64,000 bases of DNA from Monosporascus cannonballus (lineage: Eukaryota; Ascomycota; Sordariomycetes; Xylariales), in NCBI GenBank assembly GCA_004154925.1, contig QJNS01000054.1, positions 248,001 to 312,000 on the forward strand. Reading direction: 5' to 3'. Below are positions 1 through 13,062 of the stretch, in pieces. Under the pieces are notes generated by a model. That model saw nothing but the letters and a program-made list of their open reading frames with translations, did not search any database and was not told where the DNA came from. Within the stretch, counting starts at the first letter, position 1, and the number at the start of each line of letters is the position of its first letter. A program made the translations under genes and the position numbers.

Positions 1-386
1 AGAATAAAAAATTATATTATAATCCGATAAATTCCGGTTTTATAAAATGGTTACAGAGGAAATATACGGGCCATTTCCCGAATTACGTAACGGTAGTTAC
101 TATTAAGCTAATAATTATTAATAATTAAAAATAATCTCAAATAATTGTAATTATTATTAATAACGTAATCAAAAATAATTAAGCTAAAAATATATATATA
201 TATACTTATTAATTTTATAATTTAAATAGTTTTAGCTTATAATATAATATCGTTATCTAAAGTACCTTTAATATTACGAAACGTAATACGTTATTATATT
301 TATTGCTTAGATTCCCACGATATTCCTGCTAACATAAACCCGTCGACTTAAGGTTTAATAATTGGTTAAACCGCTTAGCCGTCACA
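1..386 (+). repeat. LTR of chromovirus family shared with E7 (copy E0)
   Basis: This aligns along its length with the 5' LTR at 62773-63151, differing mostly by C-to-T and G-to-A. It ends in the same AGCCGTCACA box, at 386. Bases 1-12 are purine/A-rich and may be the polypurine tract of the element, so this is probably the 3' LTR of an element lying to the left; a solo LTR is possible. The LTR itself starts near base 11-13. Confidence 0.85.
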
Positions 387-678
387 TATAAATACAACTC
401 TTTTATAACTATTAAAAAACGCTATAATAAAGAGTTAGGATTAATAAGAATTAAAAATAGTGGTGGTAAAAAGGAAATATTTAAAAAACAAAAATATAAC
501 TATTTCAATAAACTTAAATATAAAAGGGGTATCTATAAGAAAATTATAAAAACATTGCATAACGAAATCTTTAACTGAGACGAATTAATATATAACCCTT
601 ATATTGTTTTACTTGATTTTGGTAGCACAGAATATCGAAAAGTTGTCGACTTGTTAAAATACTCGATTTATCTATATA
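387..678 (+). pseudogene. Coding relic between two LTR insertions, unrecognised
   Basis: From the first base after the E0 LTR to the first base of E1, one frame stays open except for a single TGA (about position 580, in the context Asn-stop-Asp), easily explained as a RIP-mutated TGG. The predicted peptide (about 97 residues) is Lys/Tyr/Ile-rich, then shows a hydrophobic segment with LLDFGSTEYRKVVDLLKY. I do not recognise the family. The frame is cut at both ends by LTR elements, so only a middle part is visible. After removal of E1 the frame can continue for about 25 codons from 7316, with two TGA codons. It is far less mutated than the flanking elements, which suggests a low-copy host gene hit by RIP leakage or an older transposon gene. 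Confidence 0.45.
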
Positions 679-1093
679 TGGTATAACCTAACGGTTTTGG
701 CTTCTGGAAACGGTCGGGGTCCTAAAGAACCAAACCCCGACCCAGCCAAGAAGTTACGTAACTAGCTTAAAGCACTTAAGGGCTCTAATTGGTCGAAAGG
801 GCTTAAGCCGGATGAATATCAGAAGGGGCTTAAAGGGGCTTAAGAGAACTTAACTGGAGAAATGTCGTTAAGTTATAATAAGCACCTTAAGCCAAAAGTA
901 AAATATATACGCTTATTAATTCCATAATTTAAATAACTTTAATTTGCAATAATAATTTATTACTTAAGGTACTTTTGGTATTACGAAACGTAATACGTTC
1001 CTGTATTTATTGCTTAGATTCCTACGATATTTCTGCTAATATAAACTCGTACGACTTAGATTTAATAATTAATTAAACCGTTTAGCCGTTATA
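679..1093 (+). repeat. E1 5' LTR
   Basis: It is nearly identical to 6897-7310, including the GC-rich CTTAAG-type internal blocks and the terminal AGCCGTTATA box. It starts TGGTATAACC where the 3' copy has TATTATAACC, consistent with a TG start mutated in the 3' copy. The sequence just inside the LTR (about 1094-1135) is conserved in E2 and E7 and may hold the priming site, but I could not match it to a tRNA 3' end. Confidence 0.92.
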
Positions 1094-1279
1094 CGTTACA
1101 AATTTTTATTTAATAATAGCGTTAAACTTTAAGTAATACTTAATATTGTTAAAAATGATTACCAGTATTTAGGAAACCTTTATTTAGCAGCTTTAGGCTC
1201 GAATTCGGAAGCTGGAAAAAAAAGTCCGATAATTTAGGGTTACGTTATTTGCCTAATCCTTTTTCGCTCGTATAAAGCC

Positions 1280-2115
1280 AAAAAAGCCAAAACCTTACGA
1301 TAAAAAGGGTAACCCTTAAACCTTCATAATTTAAGTACAAATTTACTTTTATTTTTTAAACCTTAATAATTTAGCGGATATGGTCTTAGCAATAAAAGTA
1401 TACCTAATAGGAAATACGGTTAATTAATTTGAACTTATTATAAGAAATTTCTTGGAAATAGAAAAAACAGATAAGGAAAATTTAATTAATAAGATTTTTT
1501 TAATTTATACCAATTTCGAAAATAAAGTACGCGATAATTTCGGCAATCCGGATAAAAAATATTTAACGGCTTAATAATTTTTATAATTTTAATAAAAAGG
1601 ATTTGCGTTTAAGTACGCCGAAATTTTTAAAAATTTTGCGGCTTAAGTAAAATAAGGAGATAACGAAACCCATATCTTTATCGATATATTTTATGAAAGG
1701 TTAAAAAATAATATAAAAAATAGAATTATTCGAATTAAACGATTAATTCCTTTAAATTAATATATCGTAAAAGTAATCAAAATTAATAATTAACAGTTTA
1801 AAAAATAATACGAAAAAAAAGGATAATATGCCCTTTATTCGGGATATAAATTTAATTAAAGGAAAAAACGAAATATACCTTTTATTTTTTAGAGAACGGC
1901 GCAAGGACTTATGGAATTCGGCATTACCCATAAATAAAATTACAGCCAAATTAAATGCTTTAATTATGGCAAAATGGGATATAGAGTTTATAAATACAAA
2001 AAGCCTAAAAAATTATAATAAAATAGCTGGATCCCTATACCGAAAAAATAATCCAGGAATAATTAAGAAAATGATAATAAAATTATTAATACAATTTAAA
2101 TTAAGTACGAATTAA
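1280..2115 (+). pseudogene. gag: E1 gag (capsid/nucleocapsid), degenerate
   Basis: Translation restarts across stops give a chromovirus capsid: a KPxPYDxKGNP start near 1285, then NFENKVRDNFGNPDKK (about 1510) and a KYAEIFKNFAA segment (about 1610), matching the usual Gag order. A CCHC knuckle follows at 1956-2000. Its first Cys survives, while the second Cys, the His and the third Cys all read Tyr, as expected of TGC/TGT to TAC/TAT and CAC to TAC by RIP. Gag would package the element RNA. The open stretch from 1828 lies in another frame of the same region and is not a separate gene. Confidence 0.82.
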
Positions 2116-5100
2116 GTTTATAATAAAAAGTTTAACAAAGATTATTACGATAAAAAATTCGACAAAAAATACGAAAAATTAAAAAGCTAGCTTAATAAGT
2201 ATTACGAACACGGTAAAAAACGTTATAAAAATAATTACGTAAATACCAGAATTAAACAAAAAAGGATTATCCCGGAATTCCCGATCGATACGGCAAAATA
2301 TATGCCATATATTGTCGACGACGAAAATATGTTAATTACGAAAAATAAAAATAATATATTTACGTACGAATTACCCGCATATATTATAAATGATTTAACG
2401 TTTTAAACCGTACTAAATATAATAAAAATAATAAATAATAATATTAATAATTTCGAATTATAACCCCAGAAAATATTTAATAATTAGCCGAAATAAAAAA
2501 CTGGCCCGAAAAAGAATAATATTCGTAAAGAAAAATATTTTGTTATTATAAATAATACAATTATTAAACAGAAAAAAGTTAATTTAACGTACGGTAAAAA
2601 AATATTATTAAAAATATTCCGGATTTTTATTTTTAATTAATATTTATTACAAATCCTTACGAAAAAAAGTTATTAAAAATATATTAATTTATAGGAAATA
2701 TTTGTAATAATAGCTAAAACGACGAATAATAAAATATAATTACAAATATAAGAAAAGTTATTTATAAAAAAGCTGTAGAATAACGAAACCCCAAAAAATT
2801 AAAACAAATTCCTAAAAAAAGTTTTAAATACGATAATAAAAAACGTTAACGATTTTATTACATTCGAAATACGAATCGGAACGTATTGGTATATCGTAAT
2901 AATAAATTGCAAAACTTTAGGCAGAAATTATATTATACCGGATATAAATAATAAATTTAAATTATTATAAAAATATAAATTAAAACCTTATATAACGACA
3001 AATACCGAAAATTAGGAATTTGTTTACGATAGCGGAAAAATTATGTACGAAATTAATTACTTCGAGATTTTTATCCAAAAATAATATTAAACAGTTAATT
3101 TTGATATTATTTTATTCGGGAATTACGATATAATCTAAAAATTACCATAAATACGCCAGTACGGAATTTTGATTAATAACGGAATTAGCCAAATAAAATT
3201 CGCTTTATTTTTTATTAATAAATAAAAAAAGGAAAAATTAAGATCTTAATATTTCATTAATGATGGCAACAAATATAAGCATAAAAATACAACAAATATT
3301 TTATTACCCAAAAAAATAAAATATAAAAAAAACAGGTATTAAAAAATATAACATATTATTATTACTATCAAAACGAAATTAAAATAATTAAATAATAATT
3401 TGAAATAATATAAATAATAACGGGAAAAATTAGAAAATCTAATTAATATATTACTATAATACCACAAATACAAATAGCTTTTTAGAAAAAAACTTAATAC
3501 GAAATTACGAAAATATAACAAATAAAATTATAAAATAATTTTTAAAAAAGGATTTTCGACAAAGTTTACCCCATTTAGAACCTTAATAAAAACGAACTAC
3601 GTATTTTTAAAAAATACCTAAAAAATCAGCTATAGAAAAAATGGATTTAATTTTCGAAGTTACCGGTAAAATATTTTATATTTTTCGTACCTAAAAAAAT
3701 AAGTAATTACCATTTATGGTTAATTATTAGTAATTAAACGATATTATTATTAAGTATTAAACATTATTACCTTTAATTACGAAAATAAAAAATTAACTTT
3801 ATGGAATTAAATAATTTATAAAATTCGACTTTAAAGATAAATATAATATTATTAGAATTAAAAAAAATATATATAAAAAATAACCTTTAAAACGAAATAC
3901 AGATTATTTAAGTATTTAATTATATTAATAAGATTTACGAACGTACTAATAATTCTTCAGCGAATAATTAATTATATATTACGAAAATACCTTCATATTT
4001 TCGTCGTTTGCTATCTTAACAACATTTTCATTTTTTCAGAAACAAAAAAGATATACGTAAAATACGTTTATAAGGTTTTTTAAGTTTTATAGAATATAAG
4101 ATTATTTATTAATGCAAAAAAAATTAATTCCATATATAGAAAATAAAATATATGAAATATATTATTACCTCAAGATATATTAAAATAAACCTTAAAAAAT
4201 CGTTATAATCACAGAATAATAAACGCTAATTAAGGTTAAGGAAATATAGGTATTTTTTGGATTCGCTAATTATTATAAGAAATTTATTCGAAACTTTAAT
4301 AAAATTATTATATTTTTAACAAATTTTACAAAAGAAAATTTAAATAAACGTTAAATATAGAAAAAACATTTTAAGATATTAAGGATAAAATTATTAATAA
4401 ACCAGTACTAATTATGTACGATCCAAATCGTCCCGTTAAATTAAAAACCGATATTTCGGATTACGTATTAAGCGTAATAATCGGATAACAAAATAATTAA
4501 GACAAATTGTACCTTATTATATTCTTTTTGTATTAGTAAAAAGAAACCGAATTTAATTACGGTATTTTAAATAAGGAATTTATGGCCATTATTAGAGCAT
4601 TTCGGAAATTTAAGTACTTCTTAAAAGGAAATTTGCATTAAGTTAAAATTTATACGGATTATTAAAATTTTATCCGATTTATTATAATTAAGGAATTTAT
4701 AAAACGATAATTTCGTTACATAAAAGAATTAGCGAGTTTCGATTTCGTTTTAATCTATAAAAAATTAGAAAATAATAAAGCAAATACTTTAATTAAATGA
4801 CCAAATTTCGAAAAGATTAATTAAAATTAACTATATAACTTGTGATCTTATTATAAAAATATATTTACGTTTACGATAAATTACAACGATTCGGGCAGTA
4901 CCTTTTAATATGTATTAATGAATTTAATAATATCATAATAATTTTTAAAAAACTAAGAAATAAATAAAATATAAGTTTTAAAACAATACTAAAAGGATTT
5001 AATACCAAAAGTATATAAATATTAATTTTATAAATATTTAGAGATTTATAAGATTTTAAAACGACTTTAATATATGTATATTTTTTTAAAATAAAATTAA

Positions 5101-6385
5101 CGATATAAAAAATTATATAATAATATAATATTTACGTTAAAGCAAAAATTTGATAATATAAGCCATATGGAATATTATAATTATTATTAATTATAAAATA
5201 ATTATAATATTTAATTATATTCGATTTTATTACTAAGCTTTTTATATTAACAAATCCAATTACGGAAATATATTACGATAATATTTCTATAATAATCGAC
5301 TAAGTTACGAAATTTTCTTATTTTTTGCCATATTATAAGGATATAAACCCCGAATAATTAATATATATTTTTATAAATATATTTTTAATATATATATATT
5401 ATTAATAAAAATTATGTTAAATAAAGGATTAATATTTGTATTAAAATTTTAACAAAGCCTTATGGCATAAATCGTCCTAAATCATAAATTATTTAACGTA
5501 TTTAAACTTTAAACGAATAAAAAATAAAACGAATAAATTAAATTTCAAAAGCTTATTTCCGATAATATATTAATTATAAATAAAATAATTAAATTAAGAA
5601 ATTATCGATTACTTAATTAATTTATAATATTAATTATTACGAAAATATTAAGATAATATTTGCGAACTCAAATTTTAATTTTATTTTAAAGGTTTATAAA
5701 GAAATATACGACGATAATTTAATTAATGTCAAAATAAATTTTATGTTAAAATAGTTATAATAATTATATTACGAAATAAAAATAAAATTAAAATTCGTAC
5801 GAAATTAAATAAATAAATATTATAATTAAAAAAAATTAAAAAGATTAATTTTTGAAAAAGGGGAAATAATTTTTTCGTTACAAAAAATATTTAAATAAAA
5901 CGACCTAGTAAAAAATTTGATTTTAAGTATATCGGCTTATATAAAATCGCTAAGAAAGTTTTAAAAAATAATTTTTAATTAAAATATTTATTTAAAATTA
6001 AATGTTATTAAATTTTTTATATTTTTTATTCGAATTAATAATAAATATAATTAAAATGTATACGGTATAAATTAACGTAAAAATAAAAAACAAATAAATA
6101 TACGTAATGGAGAAAATATTTAATATACGAAAACAAAACGGACTTTTTTAATACTTAATTAAATGGAAAAAGCATCCGGATTCCAAAAATATCTGGAAAC
6201 TTATTAAGAACTTTATTAACGCTTAGCGTTTACTAAAGAATTTTTACCAATAACGACGGACGCGTCTTAGTCAAAAATCGACCAATTAGTAGCCGGGATA
6301 TCGGGCCAATCGGCCGCGGCCTGTGCTAACGTGGCAGCCGTAACGGCGGCCTTTAACTATTTTTGTTCCTTTTCGAGGCGCTTAA
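2116..6385 (+). pseudogene. pol: E1 pol (PR-RT-RH-IN-chromodomain), degenerate
   Basis: Domains can be read in order across many stops. Protease-like: about 2870-3150, ending YDSGKIMYEI...ILFGNYDII. Reverse transcriptase: about 3640-4100, with remains of the DYRQLN/YPLP block near 3735 and the catalytic box at 4009-4023, which reads CYLNN instead of YLDD. RNase H: starts about 4420 with KLKTDISDYVL. Integrase core: about 5215-5700 (DFIT...TKFSYFLPYYKD). Chromodomain: about 6100-6235 (YLIKWKKHPDSKNIWK), then a basic tail that stops at 6383-6385. Both catalytic Asp codons of the RT are Asn (GAC to AAC), so the product could not work even with the stops repaired. The tail overlaps the antisense gene. 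Confidence 0.85.
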
Positions 6386-6805
6386 ATTCCTCCATAGCTT
6401 TTGCACTTTGGATACCGCGATAAAGCATTTCGATTTCCCGTTAACGAAAAAGTTTTTTTTGTTTTCATAAACGATTTAAGCAACCAAATAATTCGTTAAA
6501 ATGTTATTAAGCTTTTAATGGTTTTTTTCGGCAAAACGTTCCTTTAATTTTAAACGATCCTTTTTAATAACTAATTTACGGTATTTAAATTTAAAAAGAT
6601 TAAAAAGATTATAAGGATTTCCGTAATTAATATAAAAAGCATATTTCTCTGAATTACGATAAACCTTGCAAATTTTGTTCTTAAATTTGCAACGGGAACA
6701 AAAAATATTCGAAAATATAATAAAACTAAGGAGGTTAATCTGTTCTGAAAAAATAAAGGCGTTAATACGTTTTTAAAACCTGGATTTTTTAATACGACCC
6801 GATAT
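6216..6805 (-). pseudogene. E1 antisense gene: Cys-cluster plus coiled-coil protein, degenerate
   Basis: On the strand opposite pol, a frame running leftwards from about 6805 gives, across a few stops and one frame change, a start region xSGRIKK (start codon now ATA; ATG in E3), then a cysteine cluster FCSRCKFKNKICKV followed by SEKYAFYINYGNPYNLF. In the latter, Tyr replaces Cys at the expected Cys-x2-Cys and Cys-Asp/Asn positions. A charged helix (KLVIKKDRLKLKERFAEKN) and an acidic coiled segment (LYRGIQSAKAMEEFKRLEKE) follow, with a C-terminal part ending near DWPDIPATNWSIFD. The 3' end overlaps the sense chromodomain tail for about 170 bp. The same plan is readable in E2 and E3, so it is conserved rather than chance. 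Function unknown; the cluster resembles small fungal Zn/Cys motifs. Similar stand-alone hypothetical proteins are, to my knowledge, common in Pezizomycotina. Confidence 0.72.
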
Positions 6806-6880
6806 GATTAATATAAAAAAGGAAAAGTTACTTACCCAAGTTAATAAATAAATAAAATAATCTTTAGGGATAAAGATCTT

Positions 6881-6896
6881 GAAAGGGGAGAAATCG
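6881..6896 (+). promoter_or_regulatory. E1 polypurine tract
   Basis: A purine run (GAAAGGGGAGAAATCG) directly precedes the 3' LTR. The same purine-rich box and the bases before the LTR recur at the equivalent place in E2, E4 (reverse) and E5 (reverse). It would prime plus-strand DNA synthesis. Confidence 0.75.
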
Positions 6897-7310
6897 TATT
6901 ATAACCTACGGTTTTGGCTTCTGGAAACGGTCAGGGTCTTAAAGAACCAAACCCCGACCCAGCCAAAAAGTTACGTAATTAGCTTAAAGGACTTAAGGGC
7001 TCTAATTGGTCGAAAGGGCTTAAGCCGGATAAACACTAGAAAGGGCTTAAAGGGGCTTAAGAGAACTTAATTGGAAAAGTGTCGTTAAGCCATAATAAGC
7101 ACCTTAAACCAAAAGTAAAATATATATACTTATTAATTCCATAATTTAAATAGTTTTAGTTTGTAATAATAATTCGTTACTTAAGGCACCTTTGGTATTA
7201 CGAGACGTAATACGTTTCTGTATTTATTGCTTAGATTCCCACGATACTCCTGCTAACATAAACCCGTACAACTTAGATTTAATAGTTGGTTAAACCGCCT
7301 AGCCGTCACA
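6897..7310 (+). repeat. E1 3' LTR
   Basis: This is the 414-bp partner of 679-1093. It keeps more C and G than the 5' copy near its end (CCGCCTAGCCGTCACA), while its TG start has become TA. An open stretch across its first part (from 6879) is LTR sequence, not a gene. Confidence 0.92.
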
Positions 7311-7315
7311 AAATA

Positions 7316-8160
7316 GTACATGAAGTTTATTATTAAATACAATAAGTAAAACATCATGAAGAGCATTTACTAATATATAGTTTAATCGTAAAAATTATCA
7401 ACTAGTTATGGTGTTGGAAAGTTCTTGATTTTATATATATTGTACAAAAAATATTTAAAAATGTTTTTTTAATGTTTTGCTCAACTTATATAATAAAGCT
7501 TAGATTTACGGATATTGTTTGTTAATAATTCGGTAATAAGTAAAATTATTATAAGATTAGCATATTTAATAAAGATTGGATTTTGTATTAATAAATATAA
7601 AATTATAAAAGACTAATATTATAGAATACTTTAGATTATTAATAAAGTAAGATAATTTAAAAATAGAAAAGTGTTAACAAACTCGAATTTATTGAAACAA
7701 TAAAAGCTTATCTTATTTTAAATATTTCTAGTAGATATTTCTTCAGTAGTTTCAATATAAATTAATTTTTATTTTAATAATCTAATGTATTCTCCTACAT
7801 TTCTTTGTTATTATGAATGTTTACAGGATTTTTATTTCCTTTATAAAAAGATGAACAAACAATAGATAAAAGTATAAGCTGTAGTATTCTATTTAAAAAC
7901 CTTTTATATTGAGTTAAAAGACTTATAATATTAATGAAGTAAGTATAAAATATATAAAATTACTATATATTCGCTTTTATATTTAAGTAGCTTAGCCCGT
8001 AATATAATCAAGTATATATACCGTATAAATATTATTAATACTTAATTGAGCACTTGAAAAGATATTTTAAATTACATATTTTATATTAATCTACGTTAAA
8101 TATTAAAGTTTGCATAGTAATACAACTAGTAATAATAATAATGCTTTATAATAAAGTCGG
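7316..8160. other. AT-rich DNA, no gene seen
   Basis: Very AT-rich. I see no LTR, conserved domain or RNA gene, apart from a possible continuation of the 387-678 relic in the first 80 bases. It is probably old RIP-mutated sequence. Confidence 0.5.
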
Positions 8161-8660
8161 TTCGAACTTTATATATTATACGAGGTATTTAATAGTTTCT
8201 TTATTTTCTTTAAAGCTACTTTACTATAGGCCATTAAAGAGATAGTTGTATACTTTTGCACCTCCCCTTTGTACGATCTAATTAGACGCAAGGTTACTAC
8301 GTTGCCATGGCAAGCCCAATATCCCCTCATTTTAAAAGGTGGACTATGCGTCAACCCTGCATGCCGGTCTTTAGCGCATAATAGCTAGCTCGGCCAGCTG
8401 ATGACGCCTCGTGCGCCTTATGCACTCCGGACTTCCTTTATCATAGCTGTATTCCGCACCATTACGCCCAAGGATAGAAGACTGTCGATTAATTGCAATA
8501 GTAGCCATCAACCGGGTGCTTAGATTTGTAACTATATCGGAGCTGTTACGGGGAACCAAGTCGGACGTAATATGATATGTCAGTTATTAAGCACCTCGGT
8601 TCTATTGTTCCATTCCGCTAATTACGTATGATATTACACGCGTGCTACTTTTTTCAAAAT
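8161..8660 (+). repeat. GC-richer repeat block A (copy A of a four-copy repeat)
   Basis: A block near 45% GC in AT-rich surroundings. Its core (about 8450-8545) is related to 21870-21975, 42500-42620 and, inverted, 58615-58730: shared boxes are GCACCATTACGCC, GCAATxxTAGCxATCAA and GTGCTT. Read on the minus strand, the four cores share a peptide frame with STRL(M/I)A(T/I)IAI, so the repeat may be part of an old transposon gene. The 61- and 62-codon minus-strand frames here are not convincing genes by themselves. Confidence 0.6.
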
Positions 8661-10805
8661 TAATACAAACTACGTGCGCCCTAGTAATAGTGACAGAAGA
8701 ACTAAGCTAATGCAGGTTATATTATCGCTAAAAAGATCCGCTATTCTTACTCACTCTACACAGCACATTATTAAATATATACACACGAAATATCTCTATC
8801 ATAATTATCAATTCGCGGGTTTAAAATCTATCACAATTTACCTTGTTTTATATATTAATTTTCTTTTCTTTTGCTTCTAACAAAATTGTTTAATTTTATA
8901 CTAATATTTAACTATTTACTTAATTTTTACAAACTTTAGTGCTCCTATAATAATCACTTTATAAATTTTTATTATCTTTTTTTACTAGCTTTAAATGTTC
9001 TCTTAATATTGAACAGTAATTAAAATATTTATTGCTTTTCAAGTGCACTTATAATGATCTATAAAAGGAGGTTTAAATAGATTAATATATTATTATCTTT
9101 TAAATTATTATTGAGGTTTTATTTTAAAAAATCTTGATTTCTGAGGTTCATAATATTTAAAAACAATTTATAACAAAATAACCTCGAATGTTATATGCTC
9201 GACTTTTTTAGTTTTATATATATTCTCTTAAGAACATGGCTTTAATAACAGGATTTTATATTTTATAAACCTACATTTGTTATTACATATTTACATTTTA
9301 TTTTTTTTATTTTCTTAATACATAAAGCGAATCTCTAAATAAAATAAATATAACCATTTGAAATTAAATTTATATATGTTTTACCTAAACCCTTTAATAA
9401 GTACAAGCATCGATTTTATTTCATAGTTTAAATATATGTACAAAATAATATATATCCTAATTTTAAAGAAACCGAAAATATACTATCAGTTTCTATAATA
9501 CTTATAACACTGCTTCTTTTAATTAGAAAGTACAATGATGAAGTGTGAAAATAACTTTATATATAAACTATAAATATTTTGACAAACCAAACCACCATTT
9601 TTTCGAGGATCAAAAATGAAAATTAAGCGAATTTAATCAAGTAAACGAATTTTAATATATATAAAAACAGCGTAAATTCCTTTTATTACCGCTTAATTAT
9701 AGAAATGCAATTTTAGATTAATACAGTTAAGTGGTTTTTATATTTAATATTGAATTAATTAAAATATACAGCCTTTAATATTTAATATATTATATAAATA
9801 AACATATTATTATTCAATTATAAACAGTATCAAATACACTTAATAATCTCGTATTTTCTTCATTTATATAGACATTGTTAAAAGTATTATTGTTATATAT
9901 TTCGAATATAATATAAAATATTTATATCTTTAAAATTCGAATAGTTTCCTTAAAGTCTTATATAAAAAGTTTATAAACTATATTGTTAGTATATTACGTA
10001 TTTAGTATGGTATTATAGCATTGTTTTAAATTTTCATTTAACTTTTGTGTTCGACATTATAATTTTTAGCATCGTTTGATATATGTTTTAATGGCAACAA
10101 TTTGGGTTATAAAAGCTACTGATTTAAATGGCTACTTTTTCTGTTTTAAGAATTAGAAAATGTTAGCTTTAACAGAAACTAATATAATATATAACCATTT
10201 TTATCATGAAGTGAAACTCTTACATGTATTGATATTTATAGTAATTTAGTTAAACGTTACAGTAGTTGTATTATATTCATTCTTCAAAACAAGTTACAAT
10301 GATAAGTTTTATAAATAGTTTACAACCTTCAATATAAAAGTATATTTATAAAGCTATAATCTCTACAAAGTATTTACTCATACGCTTTTTTAAAAAGATA
10401 TTAATACATTAATAATATATATTATCTAACAAAATAGCATGGAATAAATCTGTTAATATACGTAATTTCTAAGGCTACACGTGCTTTTAATTAAAATGTA
10501 ATTATATAACCTGTATATTAATATAGTTTATAATAAATTTAAAACTAATAAAACTACGTTCAAAATTGGCTTTTATAATTTTATTAGATCGAATGATATC
10601 GTTATTAATATATTTTTATATTTATATTTTCTTTATATAATGTATTAATCTTTATATAAATGTTGTAATAAGAACAAGTCATAGTTATAGTTTTTAAGGA
10701 TTTAGAAAATGGAAAGCAGATTTTCGAAATGCTATTATTTAAATTTAAATATATATTCCTTTTTTTATACAAGGCATATTTGGGTTTAATGCATATTTTC
10801 CACAC

Positions 10806-10853
10806 TACGCCAAATATACACAAAAGTATTATATATTATAATTTGCACAATAG
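10806..10853 (+). repeat. Dispersed ~45-bp motif, copy 1
   Basis: Shares with the other copies the pattern GC(C/T)AAATATA, a run ending AAAATxATTATA, then TATAATTTG. Followed by CAATAG, matching CGATAG in copy 5. Confidence 0.5.
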
Positions 10854-12030
10854 AAATTATACTTGACAATCTCTAATATGATAACCAATATATAGTATTT
10901 ATAGTTAGAAAGATTGCATCTGAGTTCAATAAAGCTTTACTTTAAAGCCGATTAGTTGTCGATTTAGTATTTCTTTATAAAATTTTAAATTTAAAGAATT
11001 ATGTAAGTTTAATATTTTATAAATTTACAATGTATTATAGTAAAGTTGTTGCTATCTTAAAACATTATTGTTTTATTCGAAAAAATATTATACATTTTTC
11101 AATTTGTTTAACTTTAATAATAATTATTATTTCCAAAGTTTTATTTTCCAAACTGTTGTTTTTTGTATTTATCTAAAAAAATAAAATTTCGCAAATATCT
11201 CTATTTCATATGTAATAAAACGATTATTGCAAACATATATATAGTATAAATATATAAAGTGAATATAGTTTTTACAAATAGAAATTGCAATAAATAATAA
11301 TGTAAAGTATATAGTAAAACATTAATTAACAATTACAATATGCGTATAACCATAATAACATATTTTAGAATTTGAATATTTAAATTAAGTATTAGTAATA
11401 TATACATTATAAATAAAAAACAATATTATAGTCAGTCAATTGTTTTTATATTTTATTTTATAAAAGTTATAAAAAGTACTAAATGGTTTATACCTAACAA
11501 CTCTGCAGTTTTAATATTTTATGCGAAAATAAACTATTTTAAAATTATAGAAGTTTTATTTATATTATTTTAAACATTTTAAACAAAATTTAAAAATAAG
11601 CTTATATACAATTAATAAAAACTAAACGAAATACACATTTTTAAAATATAAATAATAATAAAACGAATAAAGTTAATTATATAACGGTTATATATATTAT
11701 ATATTATAATCTTTTCTAAAACAGTTTGCTATATTGTATTATCTAATTCATAAAATATTATAATCTAATTATAGTATTTATTAATTTTTTATTACAATAT
11801 ACCTATGTATGCTTGATAAAATTACTTTTAACTTTGTTTATTATTTTTTAAAATTTACGTAAAGTCGGTATTGTAATGTGTACTTTTGGAAACAATTTTA
11901 ATAATGATAATTTCTTAATATACAATATATATTTTTGTACAAATCTTTAAAACTATTTAAAAGGTTCAATAATTACAGTATGAAGATTTCTTTTTAATTA
12001 CATTATATTTCAACAGCCATTCAGGGCTAA

Positions 12031-12116
12031 GCAATTACGCGCATCACGAAAAGAACTCTATGAATTTTATGTCTTATTTTTACGCAATCGCTACGAGGTC
12101 GTGGTGAGGTAATTAC
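12031..12116. repeat. Short inverted repeat, possible MITE remnant
   Basis: Left arm 12031-12048 (GCAATTACGCGCATCACG) is nearly complementary to right arm 12100-12116 (CGTGGTGAGGTAATTAC), with a 51-bp loop. It could fold as a hairpin or be the ends of a tiny non-autonomous transposon. No target duplication was resolved. Confidence 0.4.
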
Positions 12117-13062
12117 GTTATAGATAATTGCTTACTTTTCTTTTAGGAACAAAGGCAAGTTTCAAACTAGTTCTTAATACATATCTATTATTCCTCTTAC
12201 TCTGATCTCGAAATATTTGATTTAACTATGAGAGAGATTTTGGGTAAGGCCTTAACTGTTTATATTTCTATTTAATTTTAATTTTAATTTATTTATTTTT
12301 TCTTTTCGTAAATATCATTGTTTCACGGCTGCATCTATAAAAGCTCAATTTGTAAACTTAAAAATTATTAAATATATTAACAGCAATTAAAAAAATATGT
12401 AAACTACCGAGTTATATATATTTTAGTTTTAAAATTACTGTTATATTAATTTTTTAATTATATCTGTAATTTGGAATATAATTTCGTTTTAAATTTATTT
12501 TACTCCTTTTTTCTATTATAAACGTTTCGTTTTAATACCTTCGTAAGAGTTTTATTTTAAATTATAGATTTTTGTAAATTTTAATTTTGAAATCTTTTTA
12601 CCACTTATGTAAAGCCACGTTATATAATATCTGCTCGTATGTTTTTAAGATATTAAATATTATTTATGTTATATTTCGAACTTTTTTTATCTATTTACTG
12701 AATAGATATGTTATATTATTTAACGTTTTTTTGTAGGTTTATGATATCTATTTGTTATTTAGTTAAAACAGAGCTCCTTTTCTAAGTGTAGGAGATGCAA
12801 AATGTTTTAATCAAAGCTTGAAAAAGAAAAATAATATAACACTTTTTGATATTATAGAAACTCCATGTAAAAAGCAAACAGGTCAGCATTTTCTATACCA
12901 TCGCCGATCTACTTAGAGATACTACAATCTTCAACGTCAAGTATTTTTAATATTCAACAATTAGCAGCTTGCAGCTAAGTGGCCTACCACTAACTCTACT
13001 CTAACACTACTTTTAAACGTTTAAATAATATAAGGAAGATCAGGATACAGCCTTAGTTTTTC

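Larger units (their letters stand above)
679..7310 (+). mobile_element. E1: RIP-degraded Ty3/gypsy chromovirus, full length
   Basis: A 6.6-kb element with two LTRs of about 415 bp (679-1093 and 6897-7310), a Gag with CCHC knuckle, a Pol in the order protease, reverse transcriptase, RNase H, integrase, chromodomain, and an antisense gene before the 3' LTR. Flanks are ATATA (674-678) and AAATA (7311-7315), a 5-bp target duplication with one mismatch. The order RT-RNase H-integrase plus a C-terminal chromodomain defines a chromovirus. All frames carry many TAA/TAG stops that map to Trp or Gln codons, so the copy is dead. It inserted into the coding relic at 387-678. Confidence 0.93.

Noticed and set aside
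387..678. DFG motif suggesting a protein kinase
   Set aside because: No catalytic loop or Lys/Glu context; one tripeptide is not evidence.
1752..1949. 65-codon minus-strand frame in E1
   Set aside because: Shadow of gag; no similarity to the antisense gene, which sits at the other end of the element.
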